This document shows, one piece after another, positions 8,482 to 16,725 of a DNA stretch of 64,000 nt. The position numbers and the translations under genes were made by a program. Numbering within the stretch: the stretch's first letter is position 1; every line of letters starts with the position of its first letter. The DNA lies in contig NZ_NSFV01000004.1 of the NCBI RefSeq assembly GCF_002295115.1, forward strand, positions 558,001 through 622,000, in the 5' to 3' direction. The stretch is from Mesorhizobium sp. WSM4311. GTDB taxonomy: Bacteria; Pseudomonadota; Alphaproteobacteria; Rhizobiales; Rhizobiaceae. Below the pieces are notes generated by a model that saw nothing but the letters and a program-made list of their open reading frames with translations, searched no databases and was not told the DNA's origin.

Positions 8482-9110
8482 GCGCAAGCTCCGGTTCTTG
8501 TCCTGGCTGTTTCGGGATCAATGAGAGGCACGCGCTCGCCGGCGCGGATCACGGATGCGTCGTAGGCCTTGCGGGCGAAAACCTCGAGCACGAAGGGCCG
8601 GAAGAAGTCGATCGGCAGCGTCTCATAATCGGGATCGAAGCTCGACTGGTCCCAGCGCTCGCAGAACTGGTCGCAATCGTCGAAATAGGCGTGGCCGGCA
8701 AAGCGGTCGCGGGCATGGCGGTTGCCGCCGAGATGATGGGCGTAATAGAGCCGCTGGAAGTCGCCGTGTTTCTCGACGACCCAGGTGCATTGCTCGCGCA
8801 CGAAGGGCTTCAGGATCGAAGCGGCGTATTCGTCGTGATTGTATGGCGCGTAGATGTCGCCAATGTCATGCAGCAGCGCACAGGCGATCCAGTCGATGTC
8901 GGCGCCGTCGCGCCAGGCGCGCGTCGCCGCCTGCAACGAATGGCCGAGCCGGGTGATCTTGTAGCCGGACAGACCCTCGTCGAGCTGGACCAGCGCGTCG
9001 AGCAGCCGCTCGCCGGTCCTGGCGGCATAGTCGGTCTCATGGGCGGTCAGGAACTCGTAGTCTTGCCTGTCGCCATCCTTCATCGCGGTGAATTTGACGG
9101 TAGTAGCCAT
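8478..9110 (-). CDS. HD-domain protein of the carnitine operon (possible diiron oxygenase or phosphohydrolase)
   Basis: The 210-residue protein has an HD fold signature: His57 (GHSLQAATRAW), His81-Asp82 (LLHDIGD), His92 (YNHDEY), His115 (VEKHGDF) and acidic residues near 144-146. The His57-His81 and His92-His115 spacings are close to those I remember for PhnZ, an HD-type mixed-valent diiron oxygenase, but the PhnZ Tyr/Glu pair is not at the matching positions (Leu47 and Tyr50 are there instead). It may be an oxygenase acting on a trimethylammonium compound or a plain metal phosphohydrolase; the sequence does not decide. It lies between, and is coupled to, carnitine 3-dehydrogenase (4-bp overlap) and the cleavage enzyme (13-bp gap). 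Confidence 0.8.
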   Translation of the reverse strand: MATTVKFTAMKDGDRQDYEFLTAHETDYAARTGERLLDALVQLDEGLSGYKITRLGHSLQAATRAWRDGADIDWIACALLHDIGDIYAPYNHDEYAASILKPFVREQCTWVVEKHGDFQRLYYAHHLGGNRHARDRFAGHAYFDDCDQFCERWDQSSFDPDYETLPIDFFRPFVLEVFARKAYDASVIRAGERVPLIDPETARTRTGACA

Positions 9111-9123
9111 CGCCAGCCCCCAC

Positions 9124-10047
9124 CTATGCCGCGGCTGCGATCGGCGCCCGCTTGGTCAGGTTGAGCTTCTTGCGCACTTCCTCCGGCCCCAGGATCCGGG
9201 CGCCGAGATTGGTGACGATGCTGGCGGCACGCTCGACGAGCTGCGCATTGGTGGCGAGCACGCCCTTGTCGAGCCAGAGATTGTCCTCAAGACCGACGCG
9301 GACATTGCCGCCGGCGATCACGGCCGCCGCGGCATAGGCCATCTGGTTGCGGCCGATGGAAAACGCTGACCAGTTCCAGGTCGACGGCACGTTGTTGACC
9401 ATTGCCATGAAGGTGTTGAGATCGTCCGGCGCGCCCCACGGCACGCCCATGCAGAGCTGCACCAGCGCGTCGGGGTTGAGCACCTTTTCCTCGACCAGCT
9501 GCTTGGCGAACCAGAGGTGGCCGGTGTCGAAAGCCTCGATCTCGGGCTTGACGCCGAGGGCCGTCATCATGCCGCCCATGGCGCGCAGCATGCCGGGCGT
9601 GTTGGTCATGACATAGTCGGCTTCGGCGAAGTTCATGGTGCCGCAGTCAAGCGTGCAGATTTCCGGCAGGCACTGGCGCACATGCTCCATCCGGTTGGTG
9701 GCGCCGCCCATGTCGGTGCCTTTTTCGTTGAGCGGCAGCGGCGCTTCCGGCGAGCCGAACACCATGTCGCCGCCCATGCCGGCGGTGAGGTTCAGAACGA
9801 CGTCGACATTGGCGTCGCGGATACGCTCGGTCACCTCGCGGTAGAGATGCACATCGCGGCGCGGCTTGCCGGTCTCGGGGTCGCGGACATGGCAGTGGAC
9901 GATGGCCGCGCCGGCCTTGGCTGCGTCGATGGCCGAATCGGCGATCTGCTTGGGCGAACGCGGCACATGCGCAGAGCGATCCTGCGAGCCGCCGGATCCG
10001 GTCACGGCACAGGTAATGAAGACCTCACGGTTCATCGCAAGCGGCAT
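9124..10047 (-). CDS. cdhC: beta-keto acid cleavage enzyme (BKACE), probable 3-dehydrocarnitine:acetyl-CoA cleavage
   Basis: The 307-residue protein belongs to the DUF849/BKACE family. The metal-binding HCHVRD motif is at residues 51-56 and the FITCAVTGSGG segment lies near the N-terminus. Family members use Zn and acetyl-CoA to split beta-keto acids. Next to carnitine dehydrogenase the expected reaction is dehydrocarnitine plus acetyl-CoA giving acetoacetate and betainyl-CoA. The start giving MPLAMNRE has GGAGGAG 5 bases upstream; a longer frame would run into the regulatory region. It is the first gene of the minus-strand operon, divergent from the CdhR-type regulator. Confidence 0.87.
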   Translation of the reverse strand: MPLAMNREVFITCAVTGSGGSQDRSAHVPRSPKQIADSAIDAAKAGAAIVHCHVRDPETGKPRRDVHLYREVTERIRDANVDVVLNLTAGMGGDMVFGSPEAPLPLNEKGTDMGGATNRMEHVRQCLPEICTLDCGTMNFAEADYVMTNTPGMLRAMGGMMTALGVKPEIEAFDTGHLWFAKQLVEEKVLNPDALVQLCMGVPWGAPDDLNTFMAMVNNVPSTWNWSAFSIGRNQMAYAAAAVIAGGNVRVGLEDNLWLDKGVLATNAQLVERAASIVTNLGARILGPEEVRKKLNLTKRAPIAAAA

Positions 10048-10075
10048 GGAATTCTCCTCCCAATTCGAACAGCCA

Positions 10076-10122
10076 TGCATGTCGCCCAAGAGTGGGAACC
10101 GGTTTTGGGACAACGACATGCA
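10076..10122. repeat. short palindromic repeat in the cdhC-cdhR divergent promoter region
   Basis: The ends are inverted (TGCATGTCG at 10076-10084 and CGACATGCA at 10114-10122), and the centre contains GGGAACCGGTTTTGGGAC. The element resembles short palindromes scattered in Mesorhizobium-like genomes. It occupies a third of the 136-bp intergenic region, so it could affect the divergent promoters or simply be an insertion. Confidence 0.55.
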
Positions 10123-10183
10123 CAGGGACACGCATAACATTGCGCGACTTGCAGGCGGCTGCTTTGCGCTTTACGAAGGCTGC

Positions 10184-11164
10184 ATGACAAAAAACGAAAA
10201 GGCGACAATCTTTCGCGCCGAGCAGTCGCCGCTCAAGGTGACGTTGCTGGTGTTTTCCGGGGCATCCATCATGTGCGTGGCGTGCGCCGTCGATCCGCTG
10301 CGGGCCGCCAACCGCATCGCCGGCGAAACCCTGTTCGACTTCAAGCTGGTTTCGGTAACCGGGGAGGCGCCGGTCACGACATGCGGCCTGCCCGTGGCGG
10401 TCAGCGGCCAATTCGATGCAACGGAACCGACCGATGTCCTGGTCGTGGTCGCGGGCTTCGGTACGCAGAACTATGCGACGTCGGCCTTGCTCGCCGGGTT
10501 GCGCCGCGCGGCGCGGTCGGCCCGCGCCTGCGGCGGCGTCGAGGCGGGCACATGGCTGGTGGCGCGCGCCGGCCTGCTGGAAGGGCGTAGCGCCACCACC
10601 CATTGGGAGGACATGGAGGATTTTTCGTCCGCATTTCCGGGCGTCGACGTGCGCCCCGACCGATACATCATCGATGGGCCGGTGTTCACCACGGGCGGCG
10701 CGTCGCCGACCCTAGACCTGATGCTGCACCTGATTCGCACCCGGCTCGGCATGGCCGTGGCGCTCGATGTGGCAAGCGCGTTCATCTACGACCAGGCGCG
10801 CGTGGCGACCGATGCGCAGCCGCTGGTCTCGCTCGGCCGGCTCGATGGCTACGATCCGCGCCTGGCGCAGGCCATCCGGCTGATGGAAGCGCATGTCGAC
10901 CAGCCGCTGACCATAGAAGCCATCGCCAAGCGCGCCGGCGTGACGGCACGGACCCTGGAAAGCATCTTTCGCAAGTCGATCGGCGAGACGCCGGGCGCCT
11001 ATTATCTGAGGCTGCGGCTGGGGGCCGCGCGCCGGCTGGTGGTCGACACGCGCGTGGCCATGGCGGATATTGCCGGGCGGACCGGATTCTCGTCCGCCGC
11101 GGCATTTTCCAGAGCGTTTTCAAGAGCGTTTGGCGAAGCCCCGGTGAGGTTGCGCCGGGGCTAA
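10184..11164 (+). CDS. cdhR: GlxA/CdhR-type AraC-family transcriptional regulator
   Basis: The 326-residue protein has an N-terminal DJ-1/PfpI-like (class I glutamine amidotransferase-like) sensor domain, roughly residues 18-190, and a C-terminal AraC DNA-binding domain, roughly 225-326, with two helix-turn-helix units (TIEAIAKRAGVTARTLESIFRK and the MADIAGRTGFSSAAAFSRAF region). This is the architecture of CdhR and GbdR, activators of carnitine and betaine catabolism in Pseudomonas. It is divergently transcribed from the carnitine operon, so activation of that operon in response to carnitine or a product is the natural expectation. The ATG giving MTKNEKA was chosen because upstream codons overlap the operator region. 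Confidence 0.85.
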   Translation: MTKNEKATIFRAEQSPLKVTLLVFSGASIMCVACAVDPLRAANRIAGETLFDFKLVSVTGEAPVTTCGLPVAVSGQFDATEPTDVLVVVAGFGTQNYATSALLAGLRRAARSARACGGVEAGTWLVARAGLLEGRSATTHWEDMEDFSSAFPGVDVRPDRYIIDGPVFTTGGASPTLDLMLHLIRTRLGMAVALDVASAFIYDQARVATDAQPLVSLGRLDGYDPRLAQAIRLMEAHVDQPLTIEAIAKRAGVTARTLESIFRKSIGETPGAYYLRLRLGAARRLVVDTRVAMADIAGRTGFSSAAAFSRAFSRAFGEAPVRLRRG

Positions 11165-11179
11165 GTCAGTTCAGGGGAA

Positions 11180-11383
11180 TCAGGCGGCGTTCTGGCGATC
11201 GCTGCCGGCGTCGATCTGCGAGCGCATCTGTCGCACCAGCCGGATTTCAAAGCGGTTGCTGACGGCGCGATCCCATTGGTTTTTCACGTCGTCGGTCGGC
11301 CGCGGCAGCGCCATCAGCCCGTCGATGATCGATCCGGTCTCACCGGATGAGAGCAGGGCGTCGATTTCGCGTTCGTGCTGCAT
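11180..11383 (-). CDS. small hypothetical protein (67 aa)
   Basis: I do not recognise this protein. It is short, polar and charged, without membrane segments or cysteines; an EIDALLSSGETG start is followed by a helix-rich C-terminal half (RFEIRLVRQMRSQID). It is likely real because a near-perfect ribosome site (AAGGAGG) lies 9 bases before the ATG and the frame does not mirror a gene on the other strand. It is convergent with cdhR (16 bp apart). Confidence 0.55.
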   Translation of the reverse strand: MQHEREIDALLSSGETGSIIDGLMALPRPTDDVKNQWDRAVSNRFEIRLVRQMRSQIDAGSDRQNAA

Positions 11384-11803
11384 ATCGGTTCGCCTCCTTC
11401 CTTTTCACCCGCCACAGGTCCCTTTTATACGAGATACGTGACGGCAGTTTGAAGGCAAGAGCGAGGTCATTGAGGGGCGGCGCGGGCAAACCTTTTGGTA
11501 TTGCGCTACATTGACTTCGGACATTCCGGCGCAGGCCCGCGGGCGGACAATGCCTCGAGAAGACGCGATGACACGCATTCCGGCACTGGCGGAATTCCCC
11601 GACGCGGCGCAGTGCTACAAGGCCGGCGCAACCCTCAGCGCCGTGTTCCGGCGACAGGCTCGTCCCCACGCGTCCACGCCCGGCGCCGATCGCCGGCGAG
11701 GTGGTCAACGCCTCGCCGAGCTCTATCATGCTCGTGTGGCTCCACCCCGCGCGGAATGCAATTTTCAGCTCTGCGGCGCCCGAATCGGGCACCGCAAGAC
11801 ACC
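11384..11803. other. 420-bp gap without a supported gene
   Basis: Open frames run through this region on both strands, but they continue antisense or out of frame into xylA and show no ribosome site or recognisable motif. No tRNA-like fold, strong terminator or repeat was seen. It could contain a decayed gene, or the 3' untranslated region of xylA plus the promoter of the small gene at 11180-11383. Confidence 0.4.
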
Positions 11804-13129
11804 TCACACGTAGCGGTTGACGATGTTTTCCAGCAATTCCTGACGGCCGGAGCGCGGCTGCGGTTCGATCTTCTTCTTGACCACGCGCTCGGCGATGTCC
11901 TCCAGCGTGCGCTTGCCCGACAGCATTGCCTTGCCCTCTGCCGTGTTCCAGCCGGCATAGCGCTCGGCCAGCGGCGCCGACAGCGCCTTGTCCTCGACCA
12001 TGCGGGCCGCGGCCTTGAGGCCGCGCGCACAAGAATCCATGCCGCCGATATGGCCGATCAGCAGGTCCTGCGGGTCGAGCGACTGACGGCGCAGCTTGGC
12101 GTCGAAATTGGTGCCGCCGGTCTTGAAGCCACCAGCCTGCAGGACCTGGTAGTAGGCCAGCGCCATTTCCGGCACGTTGTTGGGGAACTGGTCGGTGTCC
12201 CAGCCCGACTGGTAGTCGTTGCGGTTCATGTCGATCGAACCGAAGACGCCGAGGGCATTGGCGAGCGCCAGTTCGTGCTCGAAGGAGTGGCCGGCGAGGA
12301 TGGCGTGGCCCTGTTCGATGTTGAGCTTGACCTCCTTCTCCAGGCCGAAGCGCTTGAGGAAGCCGTAAACGGTTGCGACGTCATAGTCGTACTGATGCTT
12401 TGTCGGCTCCTGCGGCTTCGGCTCGATCAGGATGGTGCCCTTGAAGCCGATCTTGTGCTTGTAGTCGACGACGAGGCTGAGGAAGCGTCCGGCCTGTTCC
12501 TGCTCGCGGGCAAGGTCGGTGTTGAGCAGCGTCTCATAGCCCTCGCGCCCGCCCCACAGCACATAGTTCTCACCCTTCAGCCGCTTGGTGACGTCGATGC
12601 AGCTTTTCACCGTCGCCGCCGCATAGGCAAAGACATCCGGATCAGGATTGGTGGCGGCGCCCGACATGAAGCGGCGATGCGAAAAAAGGTTCGCCGTGCC
12701 CCAGAGCAGCTTGACCCCGGTCTGCTTCATCTTGCCGGCGAAATAGTCAGCGATCTCGTCGAGGCGGGCGGCACTTTCTGAAAAGTCCTTGCCCTCGGGC
12801 CGGACATCGGCGTCGTGGAAGCAGAAATAGGGCGCGCCGAGCAGCGAGAACATCTCGAAGGCGACATCGGCCTTGAGCTTCGCCAGTTCCATCGTGTCGA
12901 TGCCGCCCGCCTTGGGGAACCAGGGGCGGTCGAAGGTCTGGCCGCCGAACGGGTCGCCACCCGGCCAGGCAAAGGAGTGCCAGTAGGCGACGGCGAAGCG
13001 CAGATGGTCTTCCAGCCGCTTGCCGGCCACCACCTCGTCAGGATTGTAGAAGCGGTAGGCCAGCGGATTGGTCGAATCCGGCCCCTCATATTTGATCTTC
13101 TGGATGTCGCCGAAAAATCCGCTGCTCAT
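11804..13129 (-). CDS. xylA: xylose isomerase
   Basis: The 441-residue class II xylose isomerase contains the metal and substrate motifs in order: [48 protein letters not shown] and [15 protein letters not shown]. It interconverts D-xylose and D-xylulose in the cytoplasm. The length matches the family (about 435-440). The start at MSSGFFGD sits after a GAGAGGA ribosome site. Its partner xylB lies upstream on the same strand, separated by 500 bp that hold an oppositely oriented NTF2-like gene, so the two are unlikely to form a tight operon. Confidence 0.97.
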   Translation of the reverse strand: MSSGFFGDIQKIKYEGPDSTNPLAYRFYNPDEVVAGKRLEDHLRFAVAYWHSFAWPGGDPFGGQTFDRPWFPKAGGIDTMELAKLKADVAFEMFSLLGAPYFCFHDADVRPEGKDFSESAARLDEIADYFAGKMKQTGVKLLWGTANLFSHRRFMSGAATNPDPDVFAYAAATVKSCIDVTKRLKGENYVLWGGREGYETLLNTDLAREQEQAGRFLSLVVDYKHKIGFKGTILIEPKPQEPTKHQYDYDVATVYGFLKRFGLEKEVKLNIEQGHAILAGHSFEHELALANALGVFGSIDMNRNDYQSGWDTDQFPNNVPEMALAYYQVLQAGGFKTGGTNFDAKLRRQSLDPQDLLIGHIGGMDSCARGLKAAARMVEDKALSAPLAERYAGWNTAEGKAMLSGKRTLEDIAERVVKKKIEPQPRSGRQELLENIVNRYV

Positions 13130-13242
13130 GATTTCCGTCCTCTCTCGAATAGTTCGCCCTGATTACCTCAGGCGTAATTGGTTTCGGTCCCAGGCTGGTC
13201 GAAAAGGCTGATGTCAAAGCCATCAAACAAAGGAGACAGACC

Positions 13243-13605
13243 ATGACCGACCTCAACAAGATCGCCGAGGGCTACATCACCGCCTGGAACGAAAGCGATG
13301 CCGGCCGCCGCGCCGAATTGCTGAACGCCACCTTCACCGAAGACGTCAGCTATCGCGATCCGGTCATGCAGGGCGACGGCCATGACGGTGTCGCGGCGCT
13401 CATCGACGGCGTGCAGCAACGCTTTGCCGGCTTCCGCTTCTCGCTGAAGGGCACGCCGGACGGCTTCGCCGACAAGATCCGCTTCTCCTGGAACCTCGGG
13501 CCTGAAGGCGTTCCTTCGGTGATCGAAGGCACCGACATCGGAATCATCGAAAACGGCCGCCTGAAGAGCATCACCGGTTTTCTGGACAAAGTGCCGGCGC
13601 AGTGA
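13243..13605 (+). CDS. nuclear transport factor 2 (SnoaL-like) family protein
   Basis: The 120-residue protein has the cone-like alpha+beta barrel pattern of NTF2/SnoaL proteins: an N-terminal helix YITAWNESDAGRRAELL, TEDVSYRDPVMQGDG, and the strands FRFSLKGTPDG and KIRFSWNLGPEG. Members bind small hydrophobic ligands or act as isomerases or hydrolases; no specific activity can be assigned. The ribosome site AAAGGAGA is well placed. It is transcribed against xylA and xylB, between which it is inserted, and its 3' end lies 32 bp from that of xylB. Confidence 0.78.
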   Translation: MTDLNKIAEGYITAWNESDAGRRAELLNATFTEDVSYRDPVMQGDGHDGVAALIDGVQQRFAGFRFSLKGTPDGFADKIRFSWNLGPEGVPSVIEGTDIGIIENGRLKSITGFLDKVPAQ

Positions 13606-13637
13606 GGCCGGAAGTCGCGGCGTGGGCGAGAAATCGT

Positions 13638-15092
13638 TCACGCCGTGGCACTCCTGATTGCCGGATAGAGCGCCCGGTAGCGATGATAGGCGTCCGCATA
13701 GGCGCCGCCGAGCTTGGCATCCGGTTCGATCGTGGCATCCGTCCTTGGGGCGGAGCAGACGGCCAGCGGAGCGGCACCCGTCGCCGCGATCAGACCGAGC
13801 CTGGCGGCACCGAAGGCGGCGCCGAAATCGCCGTCGGCGGGAATGTCCACCGGCACCTGCAGCGCGGTGGCGATCGATTTCAGCCAGTAGCGCGAGCGTG
13901 AGCCGCCGCCGATCGCCGTCACCCGCGTCAATGTGGTGCCGGCTGTCTTCAGGGCTTCGAGACTGTCACGGAAGGCGAAGGCGACGCCCTCGAGCACTGC
14001 CTGCGTCAGCACCGCGCGGCTCGATTCATGCGCCAGCCCGGTGAAGGAACCGCGGATGGCGGAATCATTATGCGGCGTGCGCTCGCCAGAGAGGTAGGGC
14101 AGGAAGGATACACCGGTCGGTGCCTTCAGCGCGTCGCCGAGTTCGGCGGTCAGTTCACCCGCGCTCTTTCCAGTGATCTCCGACAGCCAGTTGAGCGAAT
14201 CGGTCGCCGACAGGATCACGCCCATCTGGTGCCAGGTGTCGGGCAGCGCATGGCAGAAGGTGTGGACGGCACTTGCCGGGTTGGGCAGATAGGACGCGTT
14301 GGCGGCAAACAGCACGCCCGACGTACCGAGAGAGACAAAGGCATGGCCAGCGCCGACCGTGCCCATGCCGCAGGCCGAGGCTGCATTGTCGCCGGCGCCG
14401 CCGGCAATCGGGATGCCGGCCACGACGCCCCATTTCGATGCCAATTCAGCGCGCAAACCACCGGCCTTCTCGGTGCCCTCGACCAGCGACGGCATCTGCT
14501 TGTCGTCGAGCGACGTTGCCGCCAGCAATTCGGGCGACCAGCGGCGCTTGCCGACATCAAGCCAGGACGTGCCGGCGGAGTCGGACATTTCGGAAATGTG
14601 CTCGCCGGTCAGCCAAAGCCGCAGGAAATCCTTCGGCAGCAGCACCTTCGCCACTTTGGCGAAGACGGCGGGTTCGTTGTTCTTCACCCAGGCGAGCTTG
14701 GGCGCGGTGAAGCCGGGGAAAACGATGTTGCCTGTGAGCTTGCGGAAGCGCGGATCGGCGTCGAGCGCCGCCGCCTCGACATGGCTGCGCGTGTCGTTCC
14801 ACAGGATGCAGGGGCGCAACACTTTGTCAGCTGAATCGAGCAAGGTCGCGCCGTGCATCTGGCCGGACAGGCCGATGCCTTTCACCGCCGCGAATTGCCT
14901 GGGATGGGAAGCCTTGAGTTCGGCGATCGCATCTTCGCAGGCGCGTATCCAGTGGGACGGATCCTGTTCGGACCAGCCGGGACGCGGCCGCGAGACGTCA
15001 AGCGAGCCATGGCCGGAACCGACGACGGTCTGTCCGGCATCGATCAGCAGCGCCTTGACGCCCGACGTGCCCAGGTCGAGGCCGAGATACAT
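13638..15092 (-). CDS. xylB: xylulokinase
   Basis: The 484-residue FGGY-family kinase begins with the phosphate-binding MYLGLDLGTSGVKALL and includes GLSGQMHGATLLD, characteristic of xylulokinases, then YLSGERTPHNDSAIRGSFTGL and the adenosine-binding GGGSRSRYW near residue 400. It phosphorylates D-xylulose to xylulose 5-phosphate for the pentose phosphate pathway, following XylA. The start is the ATG preceded by GGGAGG; the frame is open a few codons further upstream. No xylose transporter or regulator is present in the window. Confidence 0.96.
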   Translation of the reverse strand: MYLGLDLGTSGVKALLIDAGQTVVGSGHGSLDVSRPRPGWSEQDPSHWIRACEDAIAELKASHPRQFAAVKGIGLSGQMHGATLLDSADKVLRPCILWNDTRSHVEAAALDADPRFRKLTGNIVFPGFTAPKLAWVKNNEPAVFAKVAKVLLPKDFLRLWLTGEHISEMSDSAGTSWLDVGKRRWSPELLAATSLDDKQMPSLVEGTEKAGGLRAELASKWGVVAGIPIAGGAGDNAASACGMGTVGAGHAFVSLGTSGVLFAANASYLPNPASAVHTFCHALPDTWHQMGVILSATDSLNWLSEITGKSAGELTAELGDALKAPTGVSFLPYLSGERTPHNDSAIRGSFTGLAHESSRAVLTQAVLEGVAFAFRDSLEALKTAGTTLTRVTAIGGGSRSRYWLKSIATALQVPVDIPADGDFGAAFGAARLGLIAATGAAPLAVCSAPRTDATIEPDAKLGGAYADAYHRYRALYPAIRSATA

Positions 15093-15174
15093 GTCATCCT
15101 CCCATGCCAATTATTTTTTTCGGATCTCGAAAAAATCTGGCTGAGCCAGTTTTTAAGGCAAGATCGGCTTGCGG

Positions 15175-16497
15175 TCAATTCTCTGACAAATCGGCCGCGC
15201 GTCGCGCAAGCAGCACGGAGAGTGGGCTATCCGGCCGCGCCATCGAACGCTCGGCCGTGAGCGCCCCGGCGAGCGCGCGGTCACCGGCCCGCAAGGCCGC
15301 TTCGATCAGCGTCAGGTCGATGACGTCGCGCTGTGCGTGGCTGCCACCGAAGCGGTTGGCGATCGCCCGGATCGGCCGGATCAGGTGCACGGCCTCTGTG
15401 TAGTTGCCCTCGCCGAACGCCTTGATTGCCAGCGTCAGCGGATGACCGACATCGCGCGTGAAAGCGGCGTTGTCGCCATTGCCGCGCATGGCCTCGCGCT
15501 GGGCATCGAGCAAGGTCCGCGCCGGGGTGTCGAGCCCGGCGCCTACGAAGGCCATCATCGCATGCGCATCGTTGAAGGCATAATCGCCGGCGCCGGCCTT
15601 GGGCCAATTGGCGGCGAGCGCCGTCCAGCGGTCACCGACATCGATGCCGCCGAGATGCAGCCGCCACAGGATTGCCGACGCATCGACCATATTCAGCGCC
15701 ATCGCCGATGGCGTGCCATAGATCGGTCCGTCATAGAGCGCCAGCACCTGGTCGATCTCGCCGAGATCGTAATGGAACAGCGCTAGGTGCCACCAATTGT
15801 GCACCTGCAGGAAGCTCTCCTTTGTCCAGGCTTCGGGATTGGCGCGCATCCAGGCGATCCCGTCCCTTTGCCGGCTTTGCATTTCCATGACATGCGCGAC
15901 CGCATGCTGCGCCCAGCCGTCGCGCGGCTCGATCTCGACCGCCGCGCGACCGAGCTGTTCGGCCCTGGCATAGTCGCCCATTTCCTCCAGCCCGAAGGCC
16001 TGCATTCCGAGAATAGCGTGGTAGCCCGGCATGCCGCCCTGCCATGACGGCAAGGCACGGGCGATGCGGTCACGCAGCATGCGGGCATTGCCGGTGAAGA
16101 AGTCGATCTGGTGCCCGACCTGCAGCGCCAGCGCGTCGAGGGGGGTCTCGATGGCGATATCCTCGAGGATCCTGGCGGCGTCATGCCAGCGCCCGTTGGC
16201 GAGGTGGCCAAGGGCCAAGACATGCGCCTCTTCGCGCGTCGTCGCGGCAAGCGGCAGCGCCGCCTCGTGGCAAGCCCTGGCCACCGCCGTCGCGTCGCGC
16301 TCGGTGGCGAGGCCGAAGAGATAGCCCTTGAAAACATGCGCCATGACGAAACCGGGATCCTCCGATATGGCACGGTCGACGGAGGCGACGGGATCGCCGA
16401 TGAAGCACAGCAATTCACGCACGGCCTGGCCGTAGGGCGTGAATCCCGCTTCGGTGGCGCCCGAAAATGTCAGGCCGAATGCGTCCCTGATTGCCAT
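15175..16497 (-). CDS. tetratricopeptide repeat protein (TTC38-like)
   Basis: The 440-residue soluble protein is built of helical hairpin repeats across its length, with conserved stretches HNWWHLALFHYDLGE and AQHAVAHVMEMQ resembling the tetratricopeptide repeat protein 38 family. No signal peptide, membrane helix or catalytic motif was found. The function of the bacterial members is unknown. The ATG was chosen for the ribosome site AGAGGA upstream; the longer open frame adds an unlikely Cys/Trp-rich leader. It sits 82 bp upstream of xylB on the same strand, which does not prove a link to xylose use. Confidence 0.78.
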   Translation of the reverse strand: MAIRDAFGLTFSGATEAGFTPYGQAVRELLCFIGDPVASVDRAISEDPGFVMAHVFKGYLFGLATERDATAVARACHEAALPLAATTREEAHVLALGHLANGRWHDAARILEDIAIETPLDALALQVGHQIDFFTGNARMLRDRIARALPSWQGGMPGYHAILGMQAFGLEEMGDYARAEQLGRAAVEIEPRDGWAQHAVAHVMEMQSRQRDGIAWMRANPEAWTKESFLQVHNWWHLALFHYDLGEIDQVLALYDGPIYGTPSAMALNMVDASAILWRLHLGGIDVGDRWTALAANWPKAGAGDYAFNDAHAMMAFVGAGLDTPARTLLDAQREAMRGNGDNAAFTRDVGHPLTLAIKAFGEGNYTEAVHLIRPIRAIANRFGGSHAQRDVIDLTLIEAALRAGDRALAGALTAERSMARPDSPLSVLLARRAADLSEN

Positions 16498-16725
16498 GCA
16501 ACATCCTCTGATCGACCTGGGACAAGCCCCAGACCCTTCAGGCCAAGGCGATCTTAAATCATGGGCCACGGACGTGCCAATCCATGCACTGCACAAGGTT
16601 CATGCCAGCTGCCTTTGCAGTTCATCAACCATCGAATGCAGATTAGGCTTTGTAAAAGCGAACGAATTGTGGCTTCATTGCGGCGCGGCGAAGGGCTTGT
16701 AATCGCGATCTGAGAGGGGGACGCG

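Noticed and set aside
8478..9110. Annotation of the HD-domain protein as myo-inositol oxygenase
   Set aside because: The HD residues are shared by the superfamily, but the surrounding sequence and length do not match myo-inositol oxygenase, and the gene lies in the carnitine operon, not the inositol one.
11495..12781. 428-residue plus-strand frame covering the 11384-11803 gap and xylA
   Set aside because: Most of it is antisense to xylA and the part in the gap has no start signal or recognisable sequence.
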